Assembly (NCBI GenBank): GCA_013695465.1
Contig: JACDAL010000101.1
Span: 1 to 48,152 of the forward strand
Source: Actinomycetota bacterium
Lineage (GTDB): Bacteria; Actinomycetota; CADDZG01; WHSQ01
Direction of reading: 5' to 3'
DNA length: 48,152 nucleotides
Shown: piece by piece, positions 34,117-42,211 of the stretch
How the letters are laid out: every line of letters starts with the position of its first letter
Numbering within the stretch: position 1 is the first letter of the stretch
The notes under the pieces: model-generated
What the model saw: only the letters and a program-made list of their open reading frames with translations
Databases searched by the model: none
What the model was told of the DNA's origin: nothing
Position numbers and translations under genes: made by a program

Positions 34117-35898
34117 ATGGCCCCCACCGGGCTCCGCTCCTCAGCCTATGCTCTGATCGAGGAAGCATTTTCTCAAGAGCGCGCCGTCATTCTCGACGGT
34201 GGTGTCGCGACCGAACTTGAAAGCCTGCGTCCGGCCGCCGACGATAAGGGACCGAACCCGGAGCTTTGGGGCACTTGGGCGCTGTATCGAGCACCGCAAT
34301 CGGTACTCGACGTGCATCGCCGTTACGTAGACATCGGCTGCGACGTCGTGTCCACGGACACCTGGTCGATCCTGGCCGCGCCGGAAGCGGAACTGAAGGC
34401 GGGACCTGGTCGCAGCGAGCGCTCGCACTGGATGGATGCAGGAAGGCTCGGGATAAGGCTCGCCCGTCGCGCCGTCAACGATGCGGGCAGAGAGGGTAAG
34501 TGCGCGGTGGCGTTCGCGCTGTCGGGCGAGGCACTCTCGGCTCGGCACAGCGAAACGATGACCTTGCTCGCACGCGTGTTCGACGAAGAGCCTCCCGATT
34601 TGATCTTGCTCGAAACTCTGTCTCTCATTCGAGAAGACGTTTACTCCTCCGTCGAACTTCTCTTGAAAACCGGGCTCCCTCTGTGGGTCAGCTTTCGCCG
34701 CTGCCGCCACGGCGTTTGCGGGGTGTACGGACAGCACTGGGGGCCGCCCGAAGGCGACCTCTTCGGCCGGGCCGCTCACCGTCTCGAGGAGATGGGTGTC
34801 GGAGCCCTGCTGATCAACTGCCTGCCGGTCTCGCACGTGCCGGGCATCCTGCCCTGGCTGCGCGATTTCACCGATCTGCCGCTGGGTGTCTATCCCAACC
34901 TCGGCTACCTGGCCGGCAGCAAGTGGCGCTTCGACGACGACATCGGACCAGAACGTTATGCCGAGCTTGTGCTCGAGTGGAGGGAGGAAGGCGCCCAGAT
35001 CATCGGGGGTTGCTGCGGCACCACTCCGGACCATATCGCTGCCGCAGCCGCAGCGTTGGAGGGAACACGGCCCGGACGAGCACGCCCCGAACACCCCCGC
35101 GATTACGAGCGAGACTCGGAGGTGCTGAAGACACCGCACTTCGAACCGTGGCTCGACGAACACGGCCGAATGCTGTTTCCGCTTCCCTTCCCCGAGCTAA
35201 CGGTCGACCCCGGAGTCTTCGTCCCAACGCAAGGAAGCTATCTCTGCTGGAAGCACCTGTTCACCAACAAGATCGGCGAAGGTATGAGGTGTCTCGACGT
35301 CGGATGCGGCTGCGGCATCCTCTCTGTGCAACTCGCCGTCAACGGTGCAACATCCGTTCATGCAATAGACATCGACCGCGACGCGATTGCGAACACGCTC
35401 GGCAATGCTTTTCGCAACGGAGCTGCAGAACAGATCAAGGCCGAGGCAGTAGACCTGTTTCAGTGGGACCCGACCGAGTCTTACGACGTGGTCGTTGCCA
35501 GCTTGCATCAAATGCCCGTCGATCCGTTCGAGGAGCCCTCCGGGCACCGGCCACTCGACTACTGGGGGCGGAGCCTCCTAGATCACTTCTTGGGGATGCT
35601 GGCGCAGGTTCTGGCTCCTGAGGGGCGCGCCTACGTCATGCAGCTGTCCATCATCGGCCAGGGCAGGACCGCAGAGATCCTCACAACCAATGGGCTTCGT
35701 GTAGAGGTCGTTGACTTCAGCTTTTTTCCCTTTACCGACCTGTTCAAGAGTAACTACGAGCAGATAGGGAGGGTCGAGGAACGATCTGATGCCTATCATC
35801 TGCGCTTCAAGGAAGATGATGTGATGGTCGCCTATCTTCTGGAGGTCTCCAGGGACGAACTCTCCGCGCAGGGAGCGAACGGGGAAGATGGACGCTGA
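34117..35898 (+). CDS. Homocysteine S-methyltransferase fused to a class I SAM methyltransferase
   Basis: 593 residues in two domains. Residues ~18-318 are a homocysteine S-methyltransferase barrel: VILDGGVATELE, DVVSTDTWSI, the zinc Cys in LLINCLPVSH (C235), VYPNLGY, and the zinc pair IIGGCCGTTPDHI (C299, C300). Residues ~340-580 are a HemK-like methyltransferase: VFVPTQGSYLCWKHL, CLDVGCGCGILSVQLA, HAIDIDRDAI, then VVVASLHQMPVDP where HemK proteins have NPPY. The first domain should remethylate homocysteine from a methyl donor such as S-methylmethionine, betaine or SAM; the second transfers methyl from SAM. It ends the metK operon 6 nt after ahcY. The target of the second domain is unknown. 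Confidence 0.85.
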   Translation: MAPTGLRSSAYALIEEAFSQERAVILDGGVATELESLRPAADDKGPNPELWGTWALYRAPQSVLDVHRRYVDIGCDVVSTDTWSILAAPEAELKAGPGRSERSHWMDAGRLGIRLARRAVNDAGREGKCAVAFALSGEALSARHSETMTLLARVFDEEPPDLILLETLSLIREDVYSSVELLLKTGLPLWVSFRRCRHGVCGVYGQHWGPPEGDLFGRAAHRLEEMGVGALLINCLPVSHVPGILPWLRDFTDLPLGVYPNLGYLAGSKWRFDDDIGPERYAELVLEWREEGAQIIGGCCGTTPDHIAAAAAALEGTRPGRARPEHPRDYERDSEVLKTPHFEPWLDEHGRMLFPLPFPELTVDPGVFVPTQGSYLCWKHLFTNKIGEGMRCLDVGCGCGILSVQLAVNGATSVHAIDIDRDAIANTLGNAFRNGAAEQIKAEAVDLFQWDPTESYDVVVASLHQMPVDPFEEPSGHRPLDYWGRSLLDHFLGMLAQVLAPEGRAYVMQLSIIGQGRTAEILTTNGLRVEVVDFSFFPFTDLFKSNYEQIGRVEERSDAYHLRFKEDDVMVAYLLEVSRDELSAQGANGEDGR

Positions 35899-35929
35899 TT
35901 GCCCGTAACCGGGCGGCTGCCCGATGTCG

Positions 35930-36565
35930 CTATCGCGCGACGGCTTGCCGGGACGCCTTGCTCACGTGCTCGGAATGATCGACGGTGATGTCCTCGGCGG
36001 CAAGCAGCAGGCGGCCCACGTCCTGGGCGGCCCGAGCGGCTCCTCGATCTCCCTCGCCCGCTGCGACGATTGAGCCTTTCATGAGGATGTGCCAGCGGCG
36101 AGAGAAGCCGTCGGGGTCTCTCACCCCGGCTTCCTCCGCCAGATGCTTGAGGAAGGCGCGAATGTTGAAGAGGTGCCTCACCGCCGCTTGATGCACCGGG
36201 TGCTGGCGATCATCGATCTCGAGTAGAACGTTGATGAAGGAGCAGCCTTCGAAATCATCTCGCTGAAACCACTCGTCAAAGAGATCGAAGATGGCCAGCA
36301 GGCGTCCCTCAGGAGACGCAGCACGGTGTGAGGCTCCCGCCTGCACCCACCCCTTTGTCCATCTCTGCTCTCGCCGCTCCATGAACGCCAGTACAAGCTC
36401 GTCCTTGGAAGCGAAGTAGCGGTAGAGAGTCATCTTGGCGACGCCGGCGTGAGCGACGATGGCATCAACTCCTACCGCGCGGACCCCATGCTGCGAGAAA
36501 AGCTCGTAGGAACTATCGAGAATCCGCTCCAGTGGGTTGCGTGTGGGGGTCGGAGATTCGCACAT
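35930..36565 (-). CDS. TetR-family transcriptional regulator
   Basis: 211 residues. The N-terminal helix-turn-helix is clear: ERILDSSYELFSQHGVRAVGVDAIVAHAGVAKMTLYRYFASKDELV. The C-terminal ligand domain (~75-195) has GCSFINVLLEIDDRQHPVH, the pattern of the AcrR/TetR branch that senses small organic molecules. It converges on the operon end (31 bp, with a CCCG-TAA-CCGGG hairpin between) and is divergent from the core-MetE-like gene. A palindrome AGACCGGTCT in the shared control region is a typical TetR operator, so it probably represses itself and that gene. Confidence 0.88.
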   Translation of the reverse strand: MCESPTPTRNPLERILDSSYELFSQHGVRAVGVDAIVAHAGVAKMTLYRYFASKDELVLAFMERREQRWTKGWVQAGASHRAASPEGRLLAIFDLFDEWFQRDDFEGCSFINVLLEIDDRQHPVHQAAVRHLFNIRAFLKHLAEEAGVRDPDGFSRRWHILMKGSIVAAGEGDRGAARAAQDVGRLLLAAEDITVDHSEHVSKASRQAVAR

Positions 36566-36695
36566 AGCTGCGCAACTCTACCCTTCGAAGTCATCCTTGT
36601 GTGCACTCTCCGTCGACTGCGCCGCATGTCCGGGGTGTTCACGAACTCGCTGCTGACGTTCCACCCTCTAGGGCGTAACGTGGCGAAGGGGCACT

Positions 36696-36712
36696 AGACC
36701 GGTCTGTATAAG
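36696..36712 (+). promoter_or_regulatory. TetR operator overlapping a -10 box
   Basis: A perfect 10-nt palindrome AGACCGGTCT (36696-36705), the core seen in many TetR-family operators, is followed at once by TATAAG (36707-36712), a likely -10 box for the rightward gene. Bound repressor would cover the promoter. Confidence 0.6.
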
Positions 36713-36720
36713 CCCATCGG

Positions 36721-36790
36721 CTCAGAGTGCAGCTGTCGTGCGCGGCGCATTACGGAAACGTCGCGGGTTTTTGTAGATCGACAGCCTGAG
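36721..36790 (+). promoter_or_regulatory. Structured leader with terminator-like hairpin before the core-MetE gene
   Basis: The outer stem pairs CTCAG (36721-36725) and GCTGTCG (36732-36738) with CGACAGC (36779-36785) and CTGAG (36786-36790), a 12-bp helix with a 6-nt bulge ending just before the ribosome site. Inside it CGCGGCG (36741-36747) pairs with CGTCGCG (36759-36765) with one G-U, followed by GGTTTTTG, an intrinsic-terminator shape. It starts near the expected transcription start (~36719). It could be an attenuator or riboswitch; I match it to no known class. Confidence 0.5.
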
Positions 36791-36804
36791 GAAAGGACAC
36801 AGAA

Positions 36805-37974
36805 TTGGCATACGACCCAAGAACCGCCACGGGGATACCCACCGAACCAGTTGGCTCCCTGCCGCGCCCGGCAAAATTACAGGCCGCCTATGCGGACTAT
36901 GACGCGGGCAACATCAAGTTTGGCGACCTGGAAGCAGTGCAGGAAGAGGCGGTAAAGGATTCGATCGAAAGGTTCGAGGCGACCGGCTCGCCGATCATCT
37001 CCGACGGCGAGCAGAGGATCTCGAGCTTCGCCACCTATCCCCTCGCCGAAACTCTGGCGGGTACTGGTCTCGCCGACAACCTCGGGCCCGGCGGCCAATA
37101 CTTCGCAATCTTCGCCGACGGCCACGACAGGCAGTTGCCACGCCTCGTCGGAGGTCCTTTCCGCTATCAGACATACGCGGGCGACATTCTGGCGAAATCG
37201 ATCAAATACGCCACCAAGCCCATGAAGCAAGCGGTAATCGCTCCCTCCATGCTTTGCCTGCTCTACCCCCTGAAAGAGGAGGTTCCGGGTTACTCCCGAG
37301 AAGATTTCGAGTCAGACCTCGTCGACGGATGCGAGAAGGACATTCGGAGCGCCTTCGCGGCTGGAGCGGTCCGGGTTTCGATCGACTTCACCGAGGGACG
37401 GCTCGCAACAAGAGACGATCCGCGCAACCCGTGGACCGGCGCCGGAATGCTCCCGCACTTCATCGAGCTGAACAACCGCGTGCTCGACCGCTTCTCGGCC
37501 GAAGAGCGAGTGAACATCGGGGTCCACACCTGCCCCGGTGGGGACCGTGACTCGGTGCACAGCGCGGACGTTCCCTACGCCAACCTGCTCCCAGAGATGT
37601 TCAAGCTGAACGCGGGATACTTCCTGATCCAGTTCTCCAGTGAGCGGGACAAAGACCCGGTGATGGAGATGATCGGCAAGGAGAGCCGCGACGACGCCAA
37701 CGGCGTTCCTCAGATGTGCTACATGGGCGTGATCTCGGGTCAGAGCCCGCGCGCAGAGAGTCCACAGGAAGTCCGCGACTTGCTCGTGAGGGCGGCCAAC
37801 TTCATTCCCAAGGAGAGGCTCGCCTCGACCGACGATTGTGGTTTCTCGCCCTTCAGCATCGACGAGAAACCCCAACACGGCTCGCCGGACTACGCCCGCG
37901 AGGTCGCCTTCCAGAAGATCAAGAACCGCGTGGAGGGGACCCAGGCAGCGGCAGAGAAGCTGGGCATTTCCTGA
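36805..37974 (+). CDS. Core-MetE-like (cobalamin-independent methionine synthase II type) zinc methyltransferase
   Basis: 389 residues, equal to the C-terminal catalytic half of MetE without the folate-binding N-terminal half. The zinc ligands are present: H241 and C243 in GVHTCPGGD, E280 in IQFSSERD and C345 in STDDCGF. It also has PVGSLPRP and IISDGEQRIS near the N-terminus. Relatives include core-MetE methionine synthases that take methyl groups from corrinoid or other donors, and epoxyalkane:coenzyme-M transferases; the methyl-cycle operon next door favours homocysteine as the acceptor. TTG 36805 has AAAGGA ahead. It is controlled by a TetR operator and a structured leader. Confidence 0.82.
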   Translation: MAYDPRTATGIPTEPVGSLPRPAKLQAAYADYDAGNIKFGDLEAVQEEAVKDSIERFEATGSPIISDGEQRISSFATYPLAETLAGTGLADNLGPGGQYFAIFADGHDRQLPRLVGGPFRYQTYAGDILAKSIKYATKPMKQAVIAPSMLCLLYPLKEEVPGYSREDFESDLVDGCEKDIRSAFAAGAVRVSIDFTEGRLATRDDPRNPWTGAGMLPHFIELNNRVLDRFSAEERVNIGVHTCPGGDRDSVHSADVPYANLLPEMFKLNAGYFLIQFSSERDKDPVMEMIGKESRDDANGVPQMCYMGVISGQSPRAESPQEVRDLLVRAANFIPKERLASTDDCGFSPFSIDEKPQHGSPDYAREVAFQKIKNRVEGTQAAAEKLGIS

Positions 37975-38017
37975 GGATGTAGTTCTCAGGAAGGCACGGC
38001 CGATCCGAAATCGAATA

Positions 38018-38040
38018 GGGCCGCGTTACCAGCAGCGGCC
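38018..38040. other. Inverted repeat between core-MetE and epimerase genes
   Basis: GGCCGC (38019-38024) and GCGGCC (38035-38040) form a 6-bp stem with a 10-nt loop. There is no U-tract, so it may be an mRNA-processing or weak pausing site rather than a terminator. Confidence 0.35.
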
Positions 38041-38100
38041 TCGTTCACGTCCGTCACGCGTAGAACATGAACCGTACGGGGCATCCTGAAAGGAATCTCC

Positions 38101-39117
38101 ATGAAGGTCTTGGTCTTGGGCGGGACGAGTTTCGTGGGCCGTCACCTGGTGGACGCGGCACTAGAACGCGGCCACGAGGTCACCGTGTTCAATCGCGGCC
38201 GCACGAATCCCGGCCTTTGGCGCGAGGTCCGGGAGCTTCGCGGCGATCGCGATGGAGACCTCAGCGCGCTTGCAGGGCAACGTTGGGACACGGTCGTCGA
38301 CACCTCCGGCTACGTTCCTCGCGTCGTGCGTGCTTCGGCAGAACTGCTTCGTGACGCTGTGCACCACTACACGTTCATCTCATCGGTTTCCGTCTACGCG
38401 GATTTCCGTCGCGGCCCGGACGAAACCGGAGCCGTGGAGCAACGCCCCGATCCCGGCAGCGAGGATGTGGAGCAGCACTACGGCGCACTGAAGGCGGAAT
38501 GCGAACTCGTAGTTCAAGAGGTCTTTCACGATGCCGCTTTGATTATCCGGCCCGGGCTGATCGTGGGGCCGTGGGACCCGGCCGGCCGCTTCACCTACTG
38601 GCCTGCGCGCATTGCTCTCGGCGGCGATGTGCTTGTCCCCGAACCGCGCAACCTACGCCTGCAGTTCATCGACGCGCGCGACCTCGCCGCCTGGGTTGTT
38701 CGTATGGCAGAGGAACGAGCAACCGGGACCTATAACGCCACGGGCCCCGTCCCTCGTCCAACTCTCGAGGAGCTGCTCGAGACTTGTCGCCGCGTGGCTA
38801 ACTCTGAGGCGCGCCTCCAATGGGTGGCCGCCGAGTTCTTGGTCGAGCGAGGCGTCGACCAGTTCCAGGAACTACCTCTATGGATTGCCGGCCCCGAATA
38901 CGGCGGGTTCATGGACATAGATGTTTCGAATGCCGTGAAGGCACAACTCACTTTTCGACCGATGGAAGAGACGGTGAGCGATACGCTCGTCTGGAACCAG
39001 GCGCATCCCGAGTGGGCGGCCCCTGGAAAGCAAGACGTCGAACGTCCGGCCGCAGGGCTGTCCCCCGAGCGGGAGGCGCAGCTGCTGACAGAATGGAATC
39101 TTAGCCGGCAGGTTTGA
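38101..39117 (+). CDS. NAD-dependent epimerase/dehydratase family protein
   Basis: 338 residues. An atypical extended SDR: cofactor loop VLVLGGTSFVGRHLVDAAL, then FNRGRTNPG which suggests NADP use, ISSVSVYADF, the catalytic pair in HYGALKAECE, and IIRPGLIVGPWDPAGRF. This pattern matches the isoflavone-reductase/CSP41-like branch of actinobacterial epimerases, whose substrates are mostly unknown. AAAGGAATCTCC gives a good ribosome site. It follows the core-MetE-like gene by 126 nt on the same strand and may share the TetR-controlled transcript, but a metabolic link is not evident. Confidence 0.85.
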   Translation: MKVLVLGGTSFVGRHLVDAALERGHEVTVFNRGRTNPGLWREVRELRGDRDGDLSALAGQRWDTVVDTSGYVPRVVRASAELLRDAVHHYTFISSVSVYADFRRGPDETGAVEQRPDPGSEDVEQHYGALKAECELVVQEVFHDAALIIRPGLIVGPWDPAGRFTYWPARIALGGDVLVPEPRNLRLQFIDARDLAAWVVRMAEERATGTYNATGPVPRPTLEELLETCRRVANSEARLQWVAAEFLVERGVDQFQELPLWIAGPEYGGFMDIDVSNAVKAQLTFRPMEETVSDTLVWNQAHPEWAAPGKQDVERPAAGLSPEREAQLLTEWNLSRQV

Positions 39118-39280
39118 TCTCCCGCATCACTCGGGCGAAACCCCCCTCACCGCCGCTCGCAGGGCACGCTTTCTTAGTCGTCGAGCACGCTAACGGGCCG
39201 CGGATCGAACCGGATACTGGGTAATATCTCGTTGGTCACCAGACTGGGATTGACCCCCGGCTCAGGTTCGGCGACGTTAT

Positions 39281-39973
39281 CTATTCGGTCTCCTCGCAGG
39301 CAGCGTAGGACTCACCGGCGACACAGCTATCTTGGCCGGAGCCACCCCAGAGATGGTCCTTTCCTCGGCCCCCGTCCAAGTGGTCGTCGTTGGAATCGCC
39401 GTTCAACACATCATCGCCGGCTTGTCCGAAGATGCGATCGTTGTGGCCGATTCCGTCGAGGTGGTCCCCTCCCGGCCCCCCACGAATGATGTCTCTCCCA
39501 GGGCCCCCGTCGAGCCCCAAGCTGTGGGGATCATCCGCGGGCCCTCTGTCTCCTGCTTTGCCCCCCGACAACACATCGGAGCCTCTCGCCCCGGAGAGAT
39601 AGTCGTTTGCGGGACCACCGGAAAGCCGGTCTGCTCCGGTGGCGCCCTTCAGATGATCCCGACCGGATCCCCCGCAAACTCGGTCATCGCCCGACAGAGC
39701 GAGCACCGAGTCGTTACCACCCTTCGCTGCAATCACGTCGCCTTGGGATGTGCCCGCGAGTCGGTCGTCTCCGGCCGTTCCGGTGACTGTGGCCCGTTTG
39801 CCGAGACAGATCGGGGTTGCATTGTGCGGCGCCACGCGATGTCCTCCGAGCGGTGGCGATTGCGTAGGAGCACACGATGAAATCGTGATGGCCGCAGCCG
39901 ACAGCGAGAGCAAGAACGCTCGGACGCAGAGAACCTTGCTGTGGGCATCCGGTACCAGCAGCACTCTCTTCAT
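39281..39973 (-). CDS. RTX-type calcium-binding secreted protein
   Basis: 230 residues. A hydrophobic N-terminus (VRAFLLSLSAAAITISSC) suggests a signal peptide, with a possible lipidation Cys at its end. The remainder, ~65-220, is built of nonapeptide RTX-like repeats: GTAGDDRLAG, GGNDSVLAL, GGSGRDHL, GGPANDYLSG, GGPGGDHLDG, GQAGDDVLNG, GGRGKDHLWG, which fold as a calcium-filled beta-roll. It ends with two Cys that could close a disulfide. No adhesin or enzyme domain accompanies the repeats. ATG 39973 is preferred with GAGGTGG 7 nt upstream; the TTG at 39979 is an alternative. Confidence 0.8.
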   Translation of the reverse strand: MKRVLLVPDAHSKVLCVRAFLLSLSAAAITISSCAPTQSPPLGGHRVAPHNATPICLGKRATVTGTAGDDRLAGTSQGDVIAAKGGNDSVLALSGDDRVCGGSGRDHLKGATGADRLSGGPANDYLSGARGSDVLSGGKAGDRGPADDPHSLGLDGGPGRDIIRGGPGGDHLDGIGHNDRIFGQAGDDVLNGDSNDDHLDGGRGKDHLWGGSGQDSCVAGESYAACEETE

Positions 39974-40087
39974 CTCCAAACCACCTCACTCGTCGCGCGT
40001 TGTACCGATCGACTCAGTAAATAGCGGGTACCCAGCCGGTCGCTGGGGCCAAACCCCCTCGAAAGGCTTGGCTTCATTGTCAGAGTC

Positions 40088-40324
40088 TCATAGTTCAAGG
40101 CCCGTAGCCTTCTTGACACGCTCGTCGAGTTGGGCCCGCTCGTAGAAGCCTAGCGCCAGGGAGACGTCGTTGGTCAGCGCGGCGCTTCCGTCCTCGCTGA
40201 AGCTGAATCGATAGCCGACGCAGCCCCCATCGAAGACATAATAGCGAGAGCCAGAATAGCGCGCGGAAGCGAGTCGATCTTCTCCAGGGCCGAGACCCTG
40301 GTCCGCAAACGCTCCGGTGCCCAT
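40088..40324 (-). CDS. Small conserved protein, possibly an N-terminally lost gene fragment
   Basis: 78 residues from ATG 40324. The second half, YYVFDGGCVGYRFSFSEDG then LALGFYERAQLDERVKKATG, has the feel of the C-terminal part of actinobacterial proteins of unknown function that carry a G-C-V-x-Y-x-F strand. The frame is open further upstream to a stop near 40400 but offers no start codon and collides with the DUF4190 promoter, so the gene may have lost its 5' part. No ribosome site was seen. Confidence 0.4.
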   Translation of the reverse strand: MGTGAFADQGLGPGEDRLASARYSGSRYYVFDGGCVGYRFSFSEDGSAALTNDVSLALGFYERAQLDERVKKATGLEL

Positions 40325-40394
40325 GAAGGGATAGGGTGCTTGCAGGATCGGACACTGTAGGTGGGAGTAAGCAACAAGAGCAAAGGGGTACCTG

Positions 40395-40796
40395 GTGAGT
40401 CAGCAGATGGAGAACCGAGAGCATGTAGAGTCGCGCAGGAACGGGGTCGGCGTCGCAGCACTCGTGGTCGGCGTGGTGAGTCTGGTTCTGGCGCTCTTGG
40501 TTCTATTTTTTCCCATCGCTGCGCTTCTGGGTCTGATAGCAATAATCCTTGGCTTTGTTGGAATGGGCCGTGCTTCTCGAGGAGAGGCCGACAATCGCGG
40601 GCAGGCGATTGCGGGCCTAGTGACAGGTGCGCTCGGTCTCGCCTTGGCCGTGTTCTTCACGATCAGCATCGGGGCCTTCTTTGCTCAGCATCAGAACGAC
40701 TTCAGGCAATTCGGCAATTGCATGCTCGGATCCGACGATAGACAACAACGGAAGGAGTGCGGCCGCACTCTCACCAACAAGCTGGATCAACCATAG
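40395..40796 (+). CDS. DUF4190-type membrane protein
   Basis: 133 residues. It starts with a hydrophilic tail, then a paired hydrophobic block VAALVVGVVSLVLALLVLFFP / IAALLGLIAIILGFVGMGRA, a short loop with RGQAIAGLVTGALGLAL, a third segment and a C-terminal domain with two Cys (NCML, KECG). The GVAALV-GIVSLVLA and G-x-A-x-AGLVLG repeats are the DUF4190 signature. These proteins are often found with signalling or secretion genes; the function is unknown. The start is GTG 40395 with AAAGGGG about 8 nt upstream. Confidence 0.8.
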   Translation: MSQQMENREHVESRRNGVGVAALVVGVVSLVLALLVLFFPIAALLGLIAIILGFVGMGRASRGEADNRGQAIAGLVTGALGLALAVFFTISIGAFFAQHQNDFRQFGNCMLGSDDRQQRKECGRTLTNKLDQP

Positions 40797-40853
40797 CAAG
40801 GCAATACCGGCAAAAGGACGCTTAGCCCATCGCACCGCCCGCATCTGCGAAAC

Positions 40854-41441
40854 TCAGTCCCTTGGGGAATGGCGTGCCATTACTGCAGTCCCGATCGTGA
40901 AGCCCAGCGCGCCTCCTCCGACGACGTCGACCGGCATATGTGCTCCGATGTAGACGCGTGCCAGGGCCACCGCTGCAATTAAAGCCACCGTGGGGCACCT
41001 TGCGGGGGCCGGCAGATGGTCCCCGGCAACCGTCGCCAACGCCGCGGCCACGGCTGCGTGACCCGAGGGAAACCCGTTGCCGCCCTGCTCGCGCCCGTGA
41101 ATCAACACCTCGGTCAGCAGCAGCGCAGGGCGCGCTCTCGCAACCATCACCTTCATGGCCTTGGCGGCACCCCAGGAGAGTCCCCCTGCCAAGGCGAGAT
41201 CAGCCGCCAATGCCGGGCATCGCTTAAGCAGCGCTACTCCCGCGCTGGCCGGCACCGCCGAAAGGGAGCCAAGTTGCATGACAGATGCCAACGCGATCCG
41301 AAAGGACCCAGGCAGCTGATTCACAAGTCGGAAGAGTGATAGCTCGAGGCTGCTGATTCCGGGAGTTGCCGCCATCATTGCGGACGCCGCAGTCGAGAAC
41401 ACACCGATCCCGAATCGGGAGCTAAGTGGTCCCCCCGGCAT
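40854..41441 (-). CDS. PAP2-family lipid phosphatase
   Basis: 195 residues with several membrane segments. All three PAP2 motifs are present: KVMVARARP (motif 1, K-x6-RP), GFPSGHAA (motif 2) and ARVYIGAHMPVDVVGG (motif 3, R-x5-H-x3-D). Family members dephosphorylate phosphatidic acid, phosphatidylglycerol phosphate or undecaprenyl diphosphate at the membrane. ATG 41441 has AGGA directly adjoining, which is tight; a later ATG (near residue 22 or 23) before the first membrane segment is possible. Confidence 0.88.
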   Translation of the reverse strand: MPGGPLSSRFGIGVFSTAASAMMAATPGISSLELSLFRLVNQLPGSFRIALASVMQLGSLSAVPASAGVALLKRCPALAADLALAGGLSWGAAKAMKVMVARARPALLLTEVLIHGREQGGNGFPSGHAAVAAALATVAGDHLPAPARCPTVALIAAVALARVYIGAHMPVDVVGGGALGFTIGTAVMARHSPRD

Positions 41442-41545
41442 TCCTGCAGTGCCGGACTCCGAGCGCTTCGCCGTGACTTGACCTCCTCCTAACGGCTACC
41501 GAACGAATGGCTTTTGGCGTGCGTTTACCCAGGTTGGACCGAGTC

Positions 41546-42211
41546 TCACCCTGGGCGAGTCAGCCCGCTCTCGTAGGCGAAGATCACGGCCTGAACTCGG
41601 TCGCGCAGCTGGAGCTTCATGAGAATGCGCTTGACATGACTCTTGACCGTCGACTCTTCGATCACGAATGCAGCGGCGATCTCGCCGTTCGAGAGGCCGC
41701 GGGCGATGAGTTCGAGCACCTCCCGTTCCCGAGGCGTGAGCTCGGCAAGCCGCCCGCCAATCGAACTGTCGGGAAGGACCTGACGCGCCATCCTATCGAT
41801 CACCCGTCGTGTAACGGACGGTGACAGCAGCGAGTCGCCCGTGGAGATGGAGTGGATTCCGGCGATCAGCTCTTCAGGCCTCGTTCGCTTGAGCAGGAAC
41901 CCCGAGGCGCCGGCCTGGAGCGCACCGAAGATGTAGTCATCCTGCTCGAAGGTTGTGAGCATCACGACTTTCACTTCGGGAGACGCCGTGAGCAGCTCTC
42001 GGGTGGCGGAGATGCCGTCGAGATGCGGCATGCGGACATCCATGAGAACGATGTCCGGTCTCAGCTCCCGCGTGCGAGACACAGCAGTGCGACCGTCCTC
42101 GGCTTCGCCCACAACCTCGATGCAGTCGTCGCTGGAAAGTATCGCCCGAAGACCGGCGCGCATGAGATCGTCATCGTCTACGAGGAGTACACGGATCGAC
42201 TCCCCGTTCAC
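41546..42211 (-). CDS. NarL-family response regulator
   Basis: 221 residues. The receiver domain has VLLVDDDDLMRAGLR, the phospho-acceptor D58 in IVLMDVRMPHLDG, the Thr in VVMLTTFEQDD and Lys in GFLLKRTRPEEL. A LuxR-type helix-turn-helix follows: LTPREREVLELIARGLSNGEIAAAFVIEESTVKSHVKRI. It is the DNA-binding output of the two-component pair. GTG 42211 overlaps the kinase stop by 4 nt (GTGA), so the pair is co-translated. Targets are unknown; relatives often control antibiotic stress, transporters or development. Confidence 0.93.
   Translation of the reverse strand: MNGESIRVLLVDDDDLMRAGLRAILSSDDCIEVVGEAEDGRTAVSRTRELRPDIVLMDVRMPHLDGISATRELLTASPEVKVVMLTTFEQDDYIFGALQAGASGFLLKRTRPEELIAGIHSISTGDSLLSPSVTRRVIDRMARQVLPDSSIGGRLAELTPREREVLELIARGLSNGEIAAAFVIEESTVKSHVKRILMKLQLRDRVQAVIFAYESGLTRPG

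Noticed and set aside
36713-36804. Cobalamin riboswitch before the core-MetE-like gene
   Set aside because: The leader is under 100 nt and lacks a recognisable B12 box; kept instead as an unclassified structured leader.
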